From Ananas comosus (lineage: Eukaryota > Streptophyta > Magnoliopsida > Poales > Bromeliaceae): a DNA stretch of 64,000 bases. The position numbers and the translations under genes were made by a program. Positions 45,821 to 56,987 of this stretch are shown piece after piece; the first letter of the stretch is position 1; each line of letters opens with the position of its first letter. The stretch spans positions 13,284,735 to 13,348,734 of the forward strand of contig NC_033628.1 of the NCBI RefSeq assembly GCF_001540865.1, given 5' to 3'. A model generated the notes under the pieces. The model was not told where the DNA came from. It did not search any database and worked only from the letters and a program-made list of their open reading frames with translations.

Positions 45821-48700
45821 TGTTCATTTCATAAACCCACGTACCATGCATGACTCGTATATTATAGCACGTCTGTTGACCTCGTTTTTTTTTTTAATTT
45901 GATTTCTCGTTCTAATAATGTTCTTTTCCATTGATTCATAGTTGGCGAACAGATAATCAATCAATTTTTAGATAATATAATTGCATGAGTTGCAATTTAA
46001 GGTTCACTTACCTACCAATCTTAGTTTGAAATTGCGCCAATTAATAATGGGCGTTAACTTGACCCTAATTTGCGGGGTCAATTTGGTTTGCAAACCAGAC
46101 TTGATCTATTCGACTTGATGCATCGGGTTCGATTCAGTCGTTCGTTATTATGGTTTATGAACAAGGTTCTACTCTTTAGCTTCGTGATTTGTGGTAACAC
46201 ATGCTTAAACATGGTGGCCACGTAAATATGTTCGTATGGAATTTGTTTGTAACTATAGCATGTTCATTTCACTGCAACTCTGTAAGATACACTGAATGAC
46301 AATAAATGGATCATTATTTATATACGGTATTATTTCAATCTCAGTTGTGGGAGGTTCTTAATTACTATTTTCTCCCTCAATGTTTTCACAGTAGTAAAGT
46401 AAAAGTTTTGTTAGAAACTGGAGTGTTTTTCTTGTTTGGCAATTCAAAATCATATTTAAATTTCTCGCCAAAATTCACAGAATAAATTCGTACTTTTCCA
46501 TTTTCTCCAATATTTGGCATGTATTTATCAGAGTAGAAAAATTGTTTTACGAGTCAAACTGAACAGACACTAAGTCTCATAAAATGCATATATTTCCACA
46601 GGACATATATAGGTAGCAAGGCCAAATGCAACACAGCAAATTAATACCAAGTGAATTACTCCACTCAAATTCCAGATGCAGATCTCAGAGAAAGAATGAA
46701 AAGAAAAAAGAAAAGAAAAAAAAAAAAGGGAGGAAAAATTCCAGTTGCAGGTGGATCTCAATGTGGATCATTTAGCAAACCGAAAAGGACTTAATTAAGA
46801 GTGAAAAGGATGCAGCTGTTAGCACATCGCAACCGATAAAGACGCTGCAATTGTACTCAAAAGAAAAATAAGAGGTTGCAACATTTAGCTTTGGAAAAGA
46901 AAAAGATAAAAGAGATCGCTGCAGTTTCGTCTCCTAATTATCAATGATTAAAACACCTTCGACTTGTATAAGATTTTGAAGATATACAATTTTGTTTTTC
47001 AAATATAGCATTAAAAGATGGCTATAAAAAATTCTGCAGACTGATTGTATCATGGAAAATTTACTCCCAACTAACAGTCTCAGGAGAGAGAATGGTACAC
47101 ATGACAATGTAGGAAGCATAGGAATAGGAATAGGAATAGGAATAGGAATTAAGCTCTACTGTGGGATGAAGAGGGTATGGTCCCCCAGGAGGAGAGCTAA
47201 TAAATATTTCTAGAGATCCGAGAGACATTCCATGTGGGATTCTGTTCCCATCATTACCCACTTAGCGTAATTTAGCAGCTGATGCTCCCTCGACCCACTT
47301 CCCCCACACCCCTTAGCATCTCAAAATTACTATTTTATACAAGTAAGTTACCCATCCTGGTTGTTATTAATTACTATGAACTATGCAGTTTGGGTAGAAG
47401 AACACCACCAATTATTAAATTGGACTCCTATGACCTATCACAGTGTTATCTTGCCCAGTCTCTTCAGTGCCAACCTGGCCTGTGGAATATTCCTTTCTCA
47501 CTTCATAAGGCAATGATCAATTATTTCCAAATGATAAGTGGTGGAAAGTTATTATAATAAGTTCTAGACACCAAAGGAGCAGCTCCAACTTGAGCTTCTA
47601 GTTAAAGCTGTCCATAAATTCTGCAGAAAATGATCATATTTCCCGAATAATTGTTCTTAAATAGTACCTTTGCAGAAGCTTTAGCCGCGCTAGATAGAGC
47701 GTTTGGCCTTGCTGGAGCTTTTATGAAAATATTTTTGGAATACAGCAATTTAAAGAATCGCTAACAACTTTTTCATAGAAAACCCCAACAACTGAGCTTC
47801 ATACAACAACAATGCGCTTGACTAGTGAGCAAGAAAGGATCAAGGCTAATAGAGACATTCATAAATGATTAACGATTTGAGTATCCGATACACAAGCAGA
47901 GGATTCAAAAGGAGGTATCTAGTCAAAGAACAAGGCTAAGAGACTAGGCACTGAAGAATCTACCGTGGCAACACCTCAATAGGCCTGTAGGAGTATGATA
48001 GGAAGGTTCCTGGAGATTCGGGCAGAAAACAATAAACTATAGAGATAAAGCTAGCTAGCAATGTGAAGGGAAATTTCTACCTGAGAAAGTACCCAGTTCA
48101 AATAGTAACAGGGAATATGTTCTCAGATCAGGCCAAGCCAAAGCATGCCCTGCTGAAGCTGGAGTTAAAGTATGTCTCTAATTTATAGGAGAATGTCAGT
48201 TTCACATGATAATAGCTATAAGTACCCATTAGGAGGGAAAAAAAAAAACAAAAAACAAAAGCTCATGAGTTTCCCAGAGTCCTTGCCCAAGAATCTCACG
48301 AGCGACTTATCTATATACAAGAAAAAGATATCGGAGCTTACTTTGTTATGTTATTGATGACTTCTTGAACAAATTTTTTACTTCAAGAAACAACAATCAG
48401 AAATTTGGCAGAGAAGGGGGTGATTGTTGGGACAATGAAATTCATAAATACTAAGCTAGGCAACTAGGTGACATTGAAATTGAGATGAATCTAAATAAAA
48501 TTAAATCAAAAATATAGAAAAAGAAGATGAATCATAATTATCCCATAATCATAAACCAGCAATTGACTTTTCTCTCCATCATGAACAGGAACATAAGGAT
48601 TTAAAAAGGAAGAATCCACTGCTTTTTCTCATTGCAAATACTTAAACAAGCAAACAAGACAAGATATACTCTCGGATCCACCCTGTGTTAAAAATCTATA
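45821..48700. other. Intergenic region
   Basis: No gene is recognised. A GGAATA microsatellite lies at about 47119-47149. The part nearest 48830 is the 3' flank of the WEB-family gene. Confidence 0.5.
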
Positions 48701-48830
48701 GATATGCACTTAGAAGACTATTGCAAGCATCAAAACACTGGAATAGTAAGCACAAGAGACAAAGCACAACAAAGGTGAAAAAAATAAATCAAACCAAGTA
48801 GACATAGTACCATATTGGTATGAGAATGCT

Positions 48831-51755
48831 CTACTTCTGGTTGTTCTTCTTCTTAAGCAGGCTCCCAAATTTATGCAGCAAAGGTTTCTTCTTCTTCTGC
48901 AGCTGTTGTTGTTTGGTGGGTGAAGAAGCTCCGTTACCGATACTATTCTCTGCGGTCGACCCATTTGTTTGATCGAAACTACCTTCGTCCATCTTTGATT
49001 CCAGCTCATCATCAACTAACTCATCATCCTGCTCTTTCTCTGTGGCCAAGTCTTTTTCCATTACCTTGACTGGTTCTGCTTGTTCATCATTACTGTTTTT
49101 ATCCTCCTCTTGCTGTCTCCTTTCATCTCGTGCAAACCCATTGGGATCTTCTACTTCGACTGACTTTTCTCCATTCGATTGATCCCTACTTTCTTCTTTA
49201 GGGCTTTTGGCTTTAGATTCTGCAAGCACTGCCGAAAGCTCGTCGATCTTCTCCAAAGCAGCTTTCTGTTGAATGTGGAGTTCATCATTCTCCTGAGTTA
49301 TATTCTGCAGCTCATTTTCTTTGTCCAATAACCTTTCCTTCAACTGCAAACTCTCAGCTTTTGCTTCTTCAACAGCTCTCTTGGCTTCGTTCGCTGCAGA
49401 TTCAACTTGTTTCAGTTTATTCAGAATCTCGGTTTTCTCTTCCTTCGCGGCCTGTGCTTCGTTTTCAGCACTTCTTACCACCTCCATCGCCTTATCAATC
49501 TCTGCTTTTAAAGCAACAATTGCTTCTTCTGATTGTTTGTTTGAGCTCGCAAAGTTAAGTTCTTTTGAATCCAGCTCCTCCCTATGGCTTTTGGCTTCTG
49601 TTTCCAGCCTTTCTATTGTTTTCCGAAGGCAAACAATCTCATAGTTCGCCTCATCAAGCATTACCTCGTAACTCTCCTTAGTGTTGTTCAGAGCCAATTT
49701 CAGGTCTCCGATCTGAGCTTTTGCATACTCAACCTCAGCTTCTTTCCCCAAGAACTTTTCTTGGGCTTCTCTGAATTCGGCAGAAACTTCATGAAGGGCA
49801 GAGGTCAAATCTTCCATTGCCATCTTTGCTTTCTCTCCTTCATCTTTAGTAGCCGCAAGCTCACTAACAAGCTTATTCCTCTCTTCCTCGAGGCTTTCAA
49901 TTTTTGAACTCGCAACCTTCCCATTGTTCAAAGCCTCCACCTTTTCCTCCTCCGAAATTTGCACTTTATTTTTCAGAATTTCAACAGTCGTCTCGAATTC
50001 AAATACTTGCTGCTGTAACTCATCAAATCGCTGCTTTGATTCGTCAAGATCGGTTTTTTTACCAGCCACCTCAAGCTCCAAGGCTTCAATTTTCCCTTTC
50101 AGAGAAGCAATTTCTGATTCTTTTTCTTCCAGGAAAGCAATTTTCTCCTCCAGCTGTTCCATCGCGGAGGCGAGAGAATCCTTATTAGCCATCTCAGACT
50201 TATTGGCTTCTTCCAGCTGCACTTCTAACAGTTCCGTGTTTTTCTTCCATTCGTCTGCAAGCCGATCAGCTTCTGATTCAGCATTTTTGGCCTCAAAAGC
50301 CTCAGTCTTAAGCTCTTCTATCAATGCCTCCATTCGAACCAACTTCTCCTCCACAGCTCTTGCCTCCTCAAGCTCGCTCTTAAGCTCCGCGATCTCCAAT
50401 TCCAACTTCTTAACAAGCTCATCGCTTTCATTAGCTTTGCTCTCCAAATTGGAATCGAGAAATGCTTTTAGCGAGCCGACTTCTTGTGAGAGGAGATCTG
50501 CCTTCTCTGCATTTGCTTCAGCTATTTTCATAGCCTCATCTGCATGGCTCAATGCAGCACTCTTCGCATCAATTGTCATCACTAATTCCTTCCTTAATTT
50601 CTCAAGCTCTTCGCTAGTGAAAACCAATGCTTCAATATCCATTTTGTGTTGATTTTTAATACTTTCGAGCTCCTTCTGCCATTCATCCTCTCTCTTTTGG
50701 GCCACGTCGATACCGACCTGCTCCAATTCGATGGCCCTGAACTTCTCAATCTCCGTGGCCTCTTCGGCATTTTTCTTAGCCAAAAGTGCTTCTTGGAGCT
50801 GTTCATTGGCCTCATCGGCTGATTTTTTCGCATGGTTCAGTTCTTCAACAATGCGGCTCTTCTCCTTCTCGACAGAAGCCAGCTGCTCCTTCGCCTTCTT
50901 TAATTCCTCTTGAGCAGCATTTAGCTGCGATTGCAGCTCTGATCCCTTCAGCAGCCGTGTTGGTTTCTAGAATTAAGACCCCAAACAGGAAATACTCATC
51001 ACACTGCACTTAAAAAATTGGGAAATTAAGAGAAAATATTAGAGAAAGGTTTTGGTGCTCTACTTCTGGAGTGCTGCTGGTTTTGGGTGATCGGCGATCG
51101 ACGGTAGGCTTTGAATCGACCGACCTGGGCGAGCGATCGATGGAATGGCGCGGATTTTGGGTCGGAGAAGGCGAATTGGGCTCCGATTTAAGTGATCCGG
51201 CCCTGCCTACTTTGGAAACCCTAGGAGTTGCCGGTCTCTCTTTGTTGTTAGAAGCTTCAGATAAACCAGATCTATTCAAACCAAAATACAACAATTGCAG
51301 ATCTTTACCAACCGTGTTTCTTAAAGTAATAAAAACACTAATTCTAACAACAATCCACAACAAATCAGATAAGAATATTAGGGATCATTATATTAAACAG
51401 CAGATGTGGAAAGCAACTTCACAATCCCACAAAGCAGGTCGCAGTGGAAGTAGAAGCAGCTCAAACTAAGCGAGGATCAAGCAAACCACAGTTAAAAAGT
51501 CTACATTTTTAGCTCATATAAAGCAACAATGAGATCAAAGCCAATCTCAAATTGATGCGAAAATTCCTACAAATAAGCAAAATTGCTACAATGGGTTAAA
51601 CTAAATCTCAGGCTATATATACATGAAATCTAACCCCCCAAAAAAGCATTTTTGGGAGGGAAAGTGAGATTAAATGAGATTAACCCAACTGAAACCTGGT
51701 AGATCTAGTGAGAGAAGATGACTCACTTCGATTTGGAGGGCAACATTGTCGCCAT
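48831..51755 (-). CDS. WEB-family coiled-coil protein
   Basis: Three exons are inferred: 51755-51727 (MATMLPSKS), 51271-51064 (SGLSEASNNKERPATPRVSK, then a Ser/Pro-rich segment with RSPRSVDSKPTVDRRSPK) and 50966-48831. All have GT-AG ends and consistent phases, giving 790 residues. Exon 3 starts KPTRLLKGSELQSQL and is almost entirely heptad-rich Glu/Lys/Leu coiled coil. It is followed by an acidic low-complexity region and the family's basic tail (KKKPLLHKFGSLLKKK). The composition matches plant WEB (weak chloroplast movement under blue light) family proteins of the At3g02930/At5g16730 type; WEB1 itself acts in chloroplast photorelocation, while the role of this branch is unclear. Exon 1 is very short, with CT/GA-rich leader sequence upstream. 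Confidence 0.9.
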
Positions 51756-51804
51756 ACAGATGCTAAGATGCTGCTGAGAATAGCAGGGGAGAAATAGTAA
51801 TGGC

Positions 51805-51840
<36 letters not shown>

Positions 51841-52065
51841 AAGAGAAGAAATAAAGCTGTGCGTGTGGAGGAGTTGCTGCGAAAAAGTTGGTAAAGAGGC
51901 GTTTTTGTCACAGAGAAGGAGAGAGAGAGAGAAGGAGCAAGGAGTAGTGAGTAGTGACAGAGAGAGTTACTTGGTTTTATTATTATTATTATTATTATTA
52001 ATTATCATTTTTATATTATAATTTAATTTATGAGAATTATTTAAGTCGGTATTGGTAAGGGAGGT
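51756..52065. promoter_or_regulatory. 5' leader and promoter region of the WEB-family gene
   Basis: On the minus strand this lies immediately upstream of the ATG. It has GA/CT-rich tracts (51803-51834, 51920-51934) and a TTA-type run (51976-52000), common in plant 5' leaders. No core promoter element was identified with confidence. Confidence 0.4.
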
Positions 52066-52068
52066 TGN

Positions 52069-52525
52069 GGGTCTCGATTGTGACTCGGCCCACCTGGCCT
52101 CACGCCACTTCGAACATGACTCGGCCCAACCCAGCCTCACGCCATTTCGAACATAACTCGGCCCACATGGCCTCCCGCCACAGGGCAGGATGCTGGCTCA
52201 TTTAAGCGAACAATCCCCCCCCCAGCACCTGCACACATTTGCAGCATGCAGGAATCGAACCCGTGACCTCTAGCTCTGATACCACTTGTCGGATCGTTGG
52301 CGCTAACCATTAATCCCAAAAGCTTTAGCTGTTAGAAATACGCAACCAATTCACTTAAAGCGTACAGAAACAGCGCCCACGGGTCTCGATTGTGACTCGG
52401 CCTACCTGGCCTCACGCCACTTCGAACATGACTCGGCCCAACCCAGCCTCACGGCATTTCGAATATGATTCGGCCCACATGGCCTCCCGCCACAGGGCAG
52501 TATGCTGGCCCATTTAAGCCAACAC
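52069..52525. repeat. Pair of direct repeats (GGGTCTCGATTGTGACTCGG units)
   Basis: Units at 52069-52210 and 52381-52525 share GACTCGGCC, CTGGCCTCACGCCACTTCGA and CACATGGCCTCCCGCCACAG with few differences. Internally each repeats a GACTCGGCC...CGCCA-TTCGAACAT motif. The spacer contains ATCGAACCCGTGACCTC and CTGATACCACTTGTCGG, typical of dispersed plant repeats. The first unit starts right after the lone N at 52068, so it may be an artefactual join. Confidence 0.7.
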
Positions 52526-53370
52526 TAATCAGTGTAAAATAATTATTATTTTTAAAAAATTTAAACTATTATAGAACAATTATATAATTTTCGCATTTTT
52601 ATATTTAGCTAGGGCTACTTTCGAAAATCAGAAAATTTTCCTGTTCCTACATCCCATATGATAGGCTCAAATGTAAACTAGAATTAAATATAAGAAAATT
52701 AAAGGAGATTAGCTAGATGCCTACTGGAATTCGAATTCACAATCTCATACACTAATATCATATTAAATAATATAAAATAACTGTTATTCTTCACAAGCTA
52801 AAACTACCAGAGAATGGTGTAATTTTTATATTTTATCTTTCAACATTGGAAAAAGCTTCTGCAAAATCTCCGACATAGCTAAATATTATATTATTAGTTC
52901 CGAGAAATGAAGTCAAGCCATGCACCCTCAATGCCTTGTTAATTGTGGAATGTGAGTTTAGGTAAGCAAGTCACTTGACATGTTCCAAATTATAAGATAC
53001 GTATATTAAATTAATGTAGGAAGAAACCTCAGGTCAAAACTTTGTGGATATGTGGTTAACCTAAACTTCGGTAGCTTCTCTAAGTTAATAAAACAAGAAG
53101 ATCCTGACACTTCCAAGTATTGAAACATTCAAATTGAACCCTACACTTCACATAATAAACAAAATTGATTACCAAAGTGGTTGCCTGATCCGCCACCTAG
53201 AATTAATTGCTTCCCTATTTAAGACACCGAAGTCAAACTACCAATAAATAAATAAATAAACCCTCGTACTAAAAGGATTCATTAATTTCCTCATTAGTTC
53301 TATGAGAAATCAGGCTAAGCAATCAAATAAGAGAAATTTTTTTTTTTAAAAAAGAATCATATTAATGTAC

Positions 53371-54868
53371 CTTGAATTTCCTGCAGAAATTGGGCTCACT
53401 CCAATCTCTCTCGTCGAAGTCCGCCGCGAGTTTACGGTCCTCCTTCCACACAATCGCCGTCACCGATGAGGTGAACACCACCTTCTCCATGGTCTCACTC
53501 TGCGCGCAAGCTTCGAGTACGTTGTGCGCAGCTCTCACTTCCACTTCAACCATGAATTCCTATAAAATAGTAAAATTTAATTTGCAAAAGTTAAATGCAT
53601 ACAGATACACGGTATATCTATCATTTCCTAACCGTTCATATTGTTACAGAGAAAATATTTTACCTATGCGCATGTGATCGATGATCCTAATTAAGATATG
53701 TTTATTTGTTCATTTTTTTTAAGCAATGAATAGAAACATTAATATTCGATTTACTATAGAGCATTAATCTCCTAATTTAGTTACCAAGATTTTTCATCTT
53801 GTGTGAGCACAAAGGCTCGTAAAAGTCATTAAATTACTTTTGGACCCCTGAACCATACGTACACACAAGCTCGACACAAAAATTAAATCACCGCATTTTT
53901 AATTAAGATAAAATTGTACTAAAGCCGCGCTCATAAATAGGCCATTTCAAAAGAAACCTCTTTTTTCTAAAAAAAAAAAAAAAGAATACTGAATTAGCTA
54001 TTAGTCCTTAATTTATTGTTTTATTAAATTAAATAAAATAATTCATATGGTTGTGTTGTGTTCCCAACTTTTCTATAGTGGGGGAACCCCTTACTTTGTA
54101 ACTCATGGTTGAAATAGGCGAGGCGGTCCTACGTGTCAGTTGATGATTGGACAGTTTCACTGTTTGCAATTTTAAAGGCTTTTTATTTTTTCTCAGAGGC
54201 GTGCTAACTCCCACCACGTGTTACCATTCAATGCATGAATGAAAATGTAGCTATCAGAGAAATAACAGCTGTGCCATTAATAAGCCAGGCCCAAGTTCAC
54301 GCACACCAACTGTTTGATGTAATTCCCTTTAATATTCTCACAACAACTCGTCAAATGAAAATCATGGAATACCACAAGACGAACTTGTTTGAGAACGATT
54401 CATACTCACATCGTAGGTTGCTTGATGATGGTGATCTTGGTTTGCGGCGTCGAACATGTAGAAGAGCCCCGAGCATCCCCTCGCGGCGTCGACGATGCTC
54501 TGGTAGTCGAAGGGGTCCGATCGGAAGAGCTTCAGACGCTTCGCGTTCTCGCTCGCCAGCTTCTTCAATCCGTTCAACTCATGATCATCGCCGCCTAATC
54601 AATTAATCAACCCAACAACTCATACATACGCCGCATATAAAATTACCGACGTACGTGCTCCGCCACATATACCTGAGAGAGATGAGTAGCTGATACCATG
54701 CATAAAGTAAAGTAAATAGGGCCAGAAAGAAGGAAAGAAGGACCATGGGCATAGCGGCGGCTGACGGTGGATCCTCTTTGAAACATCTCCCGAGAGGCAC
54801 GCCGAGTACACGAGGCGTCCATCCCCGCAAACGGTCTTAGAGTCCGGTAAGGCCGACGCAGGAGCCAT
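53371..54868 (-). pseudogene. Cinnamoyl-CoA reductase-like SDR, 5' part only
   Basis: The minus-strand exons are: 54868-54744 (MAPASALPDSKTVC, then in the next frame MDAS...RRYAHG); 54595-54420 (GGDDHELNGLKKLASENAKR, LFRSDPFDYQSIVDAARGC, ending ATYD before GTGAG); and 53559-53371 (EFMVEVEVRAAHNVLEAC, KVVFTSSVTAIVWKE, DERDWSEPNFCRKFK before GTACAT). The order, splice sites and YD|EFMVEVEV join match CCR-like extended short-chain reductases of the SNL6 type. Exon 1 needs a one-base correction in the GGGG of GCGGGGATGG to read the nucleotide-binding start. Exons with the catalytic YxxxK region and C-terminus are absent before the WEB gene. It is a truncated gene copy or an assembly loss. Confidence 0.8.
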
Positions 54869-54869
54869 T

Positions 54870-56206
54870 AAGGGTTGGGGAAAGATCAACGAAAGAGCTC
54901 TGAGAAAAGAAGAAAGGGAAGACTTAGGAATGTGGAAAGGTAGGAAGAGGATGTTAATATATAAATATGTATATGTGTGTGTTTGTAGATGGTATGAAAG
55001 GACTAAGAGGGGGGATTTAAATATTAAAAAAAAAGAAAAAAAGAGTGAGAGGAGCATTCAAAGGCGCGGGTGGGAAGTGGGGGGGTGGGGAAGAGGTATT
55101 GGAGCGTTGAGTGGTGTAGGAAGATATGCGCTGAGGAAGAGAGAGAAGGCGCGCGGGGGGTACAAAGAGCTGATCTTAATTTGATGAAAGAGAAGTGAAA
55201 CATGGGGGGGGTGTGGAGAAAGTGTCTTGTTGGCCAACCGCTCGACCGGAGCTATTGCTGGCCCGGATGACGAAACCACCGAGGGCCGAGGCGTGGCGAA
55301 ATTCGGCCCGAGCTTGACCTAACCATGTACGATCCGCCGAGTTGTCGGGAACAAATTAAATGTTTTATTTTATATTTAAATAATTATTTGAAAAGTTGAG
55401 AGCTTAGGCCATGTTTGTTTTCGAAAGATTGCAATGAGCAAAATTAAGGATGAAACGCGGAATAACACTCTAGGCGTAAGATTGTGAGTTTGTGTATGGC
55501 GCCAGCTAGCAATTTCGTTCTCTATCTCATAAAAGCTGCAGAACAGGCGTGTGCTAACAGCTCAACAAATTTCTTTCTATACTGTTCTGTCCTAACAAAT
55601 AAATTCTTAATAGTGATCAATCAAACTAGATCAAATCAACAGAGCTCTCTTTTTTTCTTACCTTCGGAGGGTTCTAGATGGCGGAAGGTTAAATCTCGCA
55701 CTTGCATATTTATCATGTTTGATTGGCAGCCTTAATAGAAGGTTACTTTCGGTTGGAGCTTATTATGGAGCTAACGGGCACTAATCAAAAATTGGAAAAA
55801 AAAAAAAAATTATAGCCCTTTTTGTATTGTACGATTATATAACCCAATAATTTCTCTAGAAGAAAAGGAACATTAGCCTTTTGAACCTTAGCCAAAGGCT
55901 TGGGTCAGGATTTAGCGTACTTTCTCTCTCGGCAATCACCACAGAAAGAGAGGTGTATCTCATCAGCTGTATTTGTACTTGGACTTGATTAAGCGTCAAA
56001 ATAAGATTAAGGTCTATTTTGTTCGACCCATGCAGTTGGGCTGCAGCCTCCAACCACATTGCTAAACAATAATGGAAAAAATCCAAATCAAAATTATATA
56101 TATATATATATATGAATTAAGCTCCTATTCTTTTAAAAGTACCAAATCATTGGTGCTTGTATATTTTCGGCTTTGGATTAAGGGATGTGCGGTTAGAATG
56201 ATGTGG

Positions 56207-56243
<37 letters not shown>

Positions 56244-56980
56244 TTGAGCTCCTATTCTTTTAAAAGTACCAAATCATTGGTGCTTGTATGTTTTCGGCTC
56301 TTGGATTAAGAGATATACGGTTTGGATGATGTGGGCCCCTTAGAGTTGAGTGGGTGGTTGGTTGAATAGTATAATCTAACAGATAAAAATGATCAAAGAT
56401 ATAGATCTAACGATAAAAAATTTACAAGCACCAAGTGCTTATGCTTTTACCGGCACCATAGCGGGACTCATATATATATATATATTGTATTATTATAGCA
56501 TATACAGTGCGAACCAAATGAGCCGTGGTTGCAGTTGCGGCACGCAATGCGCGCAACAATCAGGCCAGTAGACCCTAATTCTCACAATTGCGATACGGTT
56601 GCATTGAAGAGCATCAGTAGGTTAGAACCAGCATCAATCGATGGTGTTAAATTAAAAAAAAAAACAAAACAGATTTAGAATATAGGAAGGAGTAGTAATG
56701 ACATATAATGAAATGAATAAAACAAAGGGAGACAAAAAGAAAAAAAAAAAAGGGAAAAATGCGTTGTTCCTCCTAATGGGCCGGGCCCGAGTAGGAAACA
56801 TACAAAGCCTAGTCCCGACCCAAACCAAGAGAAACCCAATAACGGCCTACTACACTATAAAAGCCTATTTAGCCCAGCCCAAACACAGGTCCAAGTCAGG
56901 GAAACCCGGGAGTCGGTTGAGCCGCATTCGTCCTCAACGGCCGAGTTCGTTTACTACTGCTCATCGGAAAACCCTAACCC
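54870..56980. other. Intergenic region
   Basis: This contains the upstream flank of the reductase-like fragment, TA runs (56096-56113, 56209-56240), the MITE copies at 56112-56469 and the promoter side of the Vma12-type gene. No other gene is recognised. Confidence 0.5.
56112..56469. mobile_element. TA-flanked MITE, partial plus complete copy
   Basis: Truncated copy at 56112-56208 and complete copy at 56241-56469. Both begin GAATT(A/G)AGCTCCTATTC, then TTTTAAAAGTACCAAATCA. The complete copy ends CAAGCACCAAGTGCTT...GGGACTC before a TA run. The interior words GGATTAAG, CGGTT and GATGATGTGGG relate it to the family at 34965-35168. Confidence 0.65.
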
Positions 56981-56987
56981 TAAACGT

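Noticed and set aside
49904..50652. A 242-residue Ser/Phe-rich plus-strand frame opposite the WEB gene
   Set aside because: Antisense shadow of a Glu/Lys/Leu-rich coiled coil; no start context or domain.
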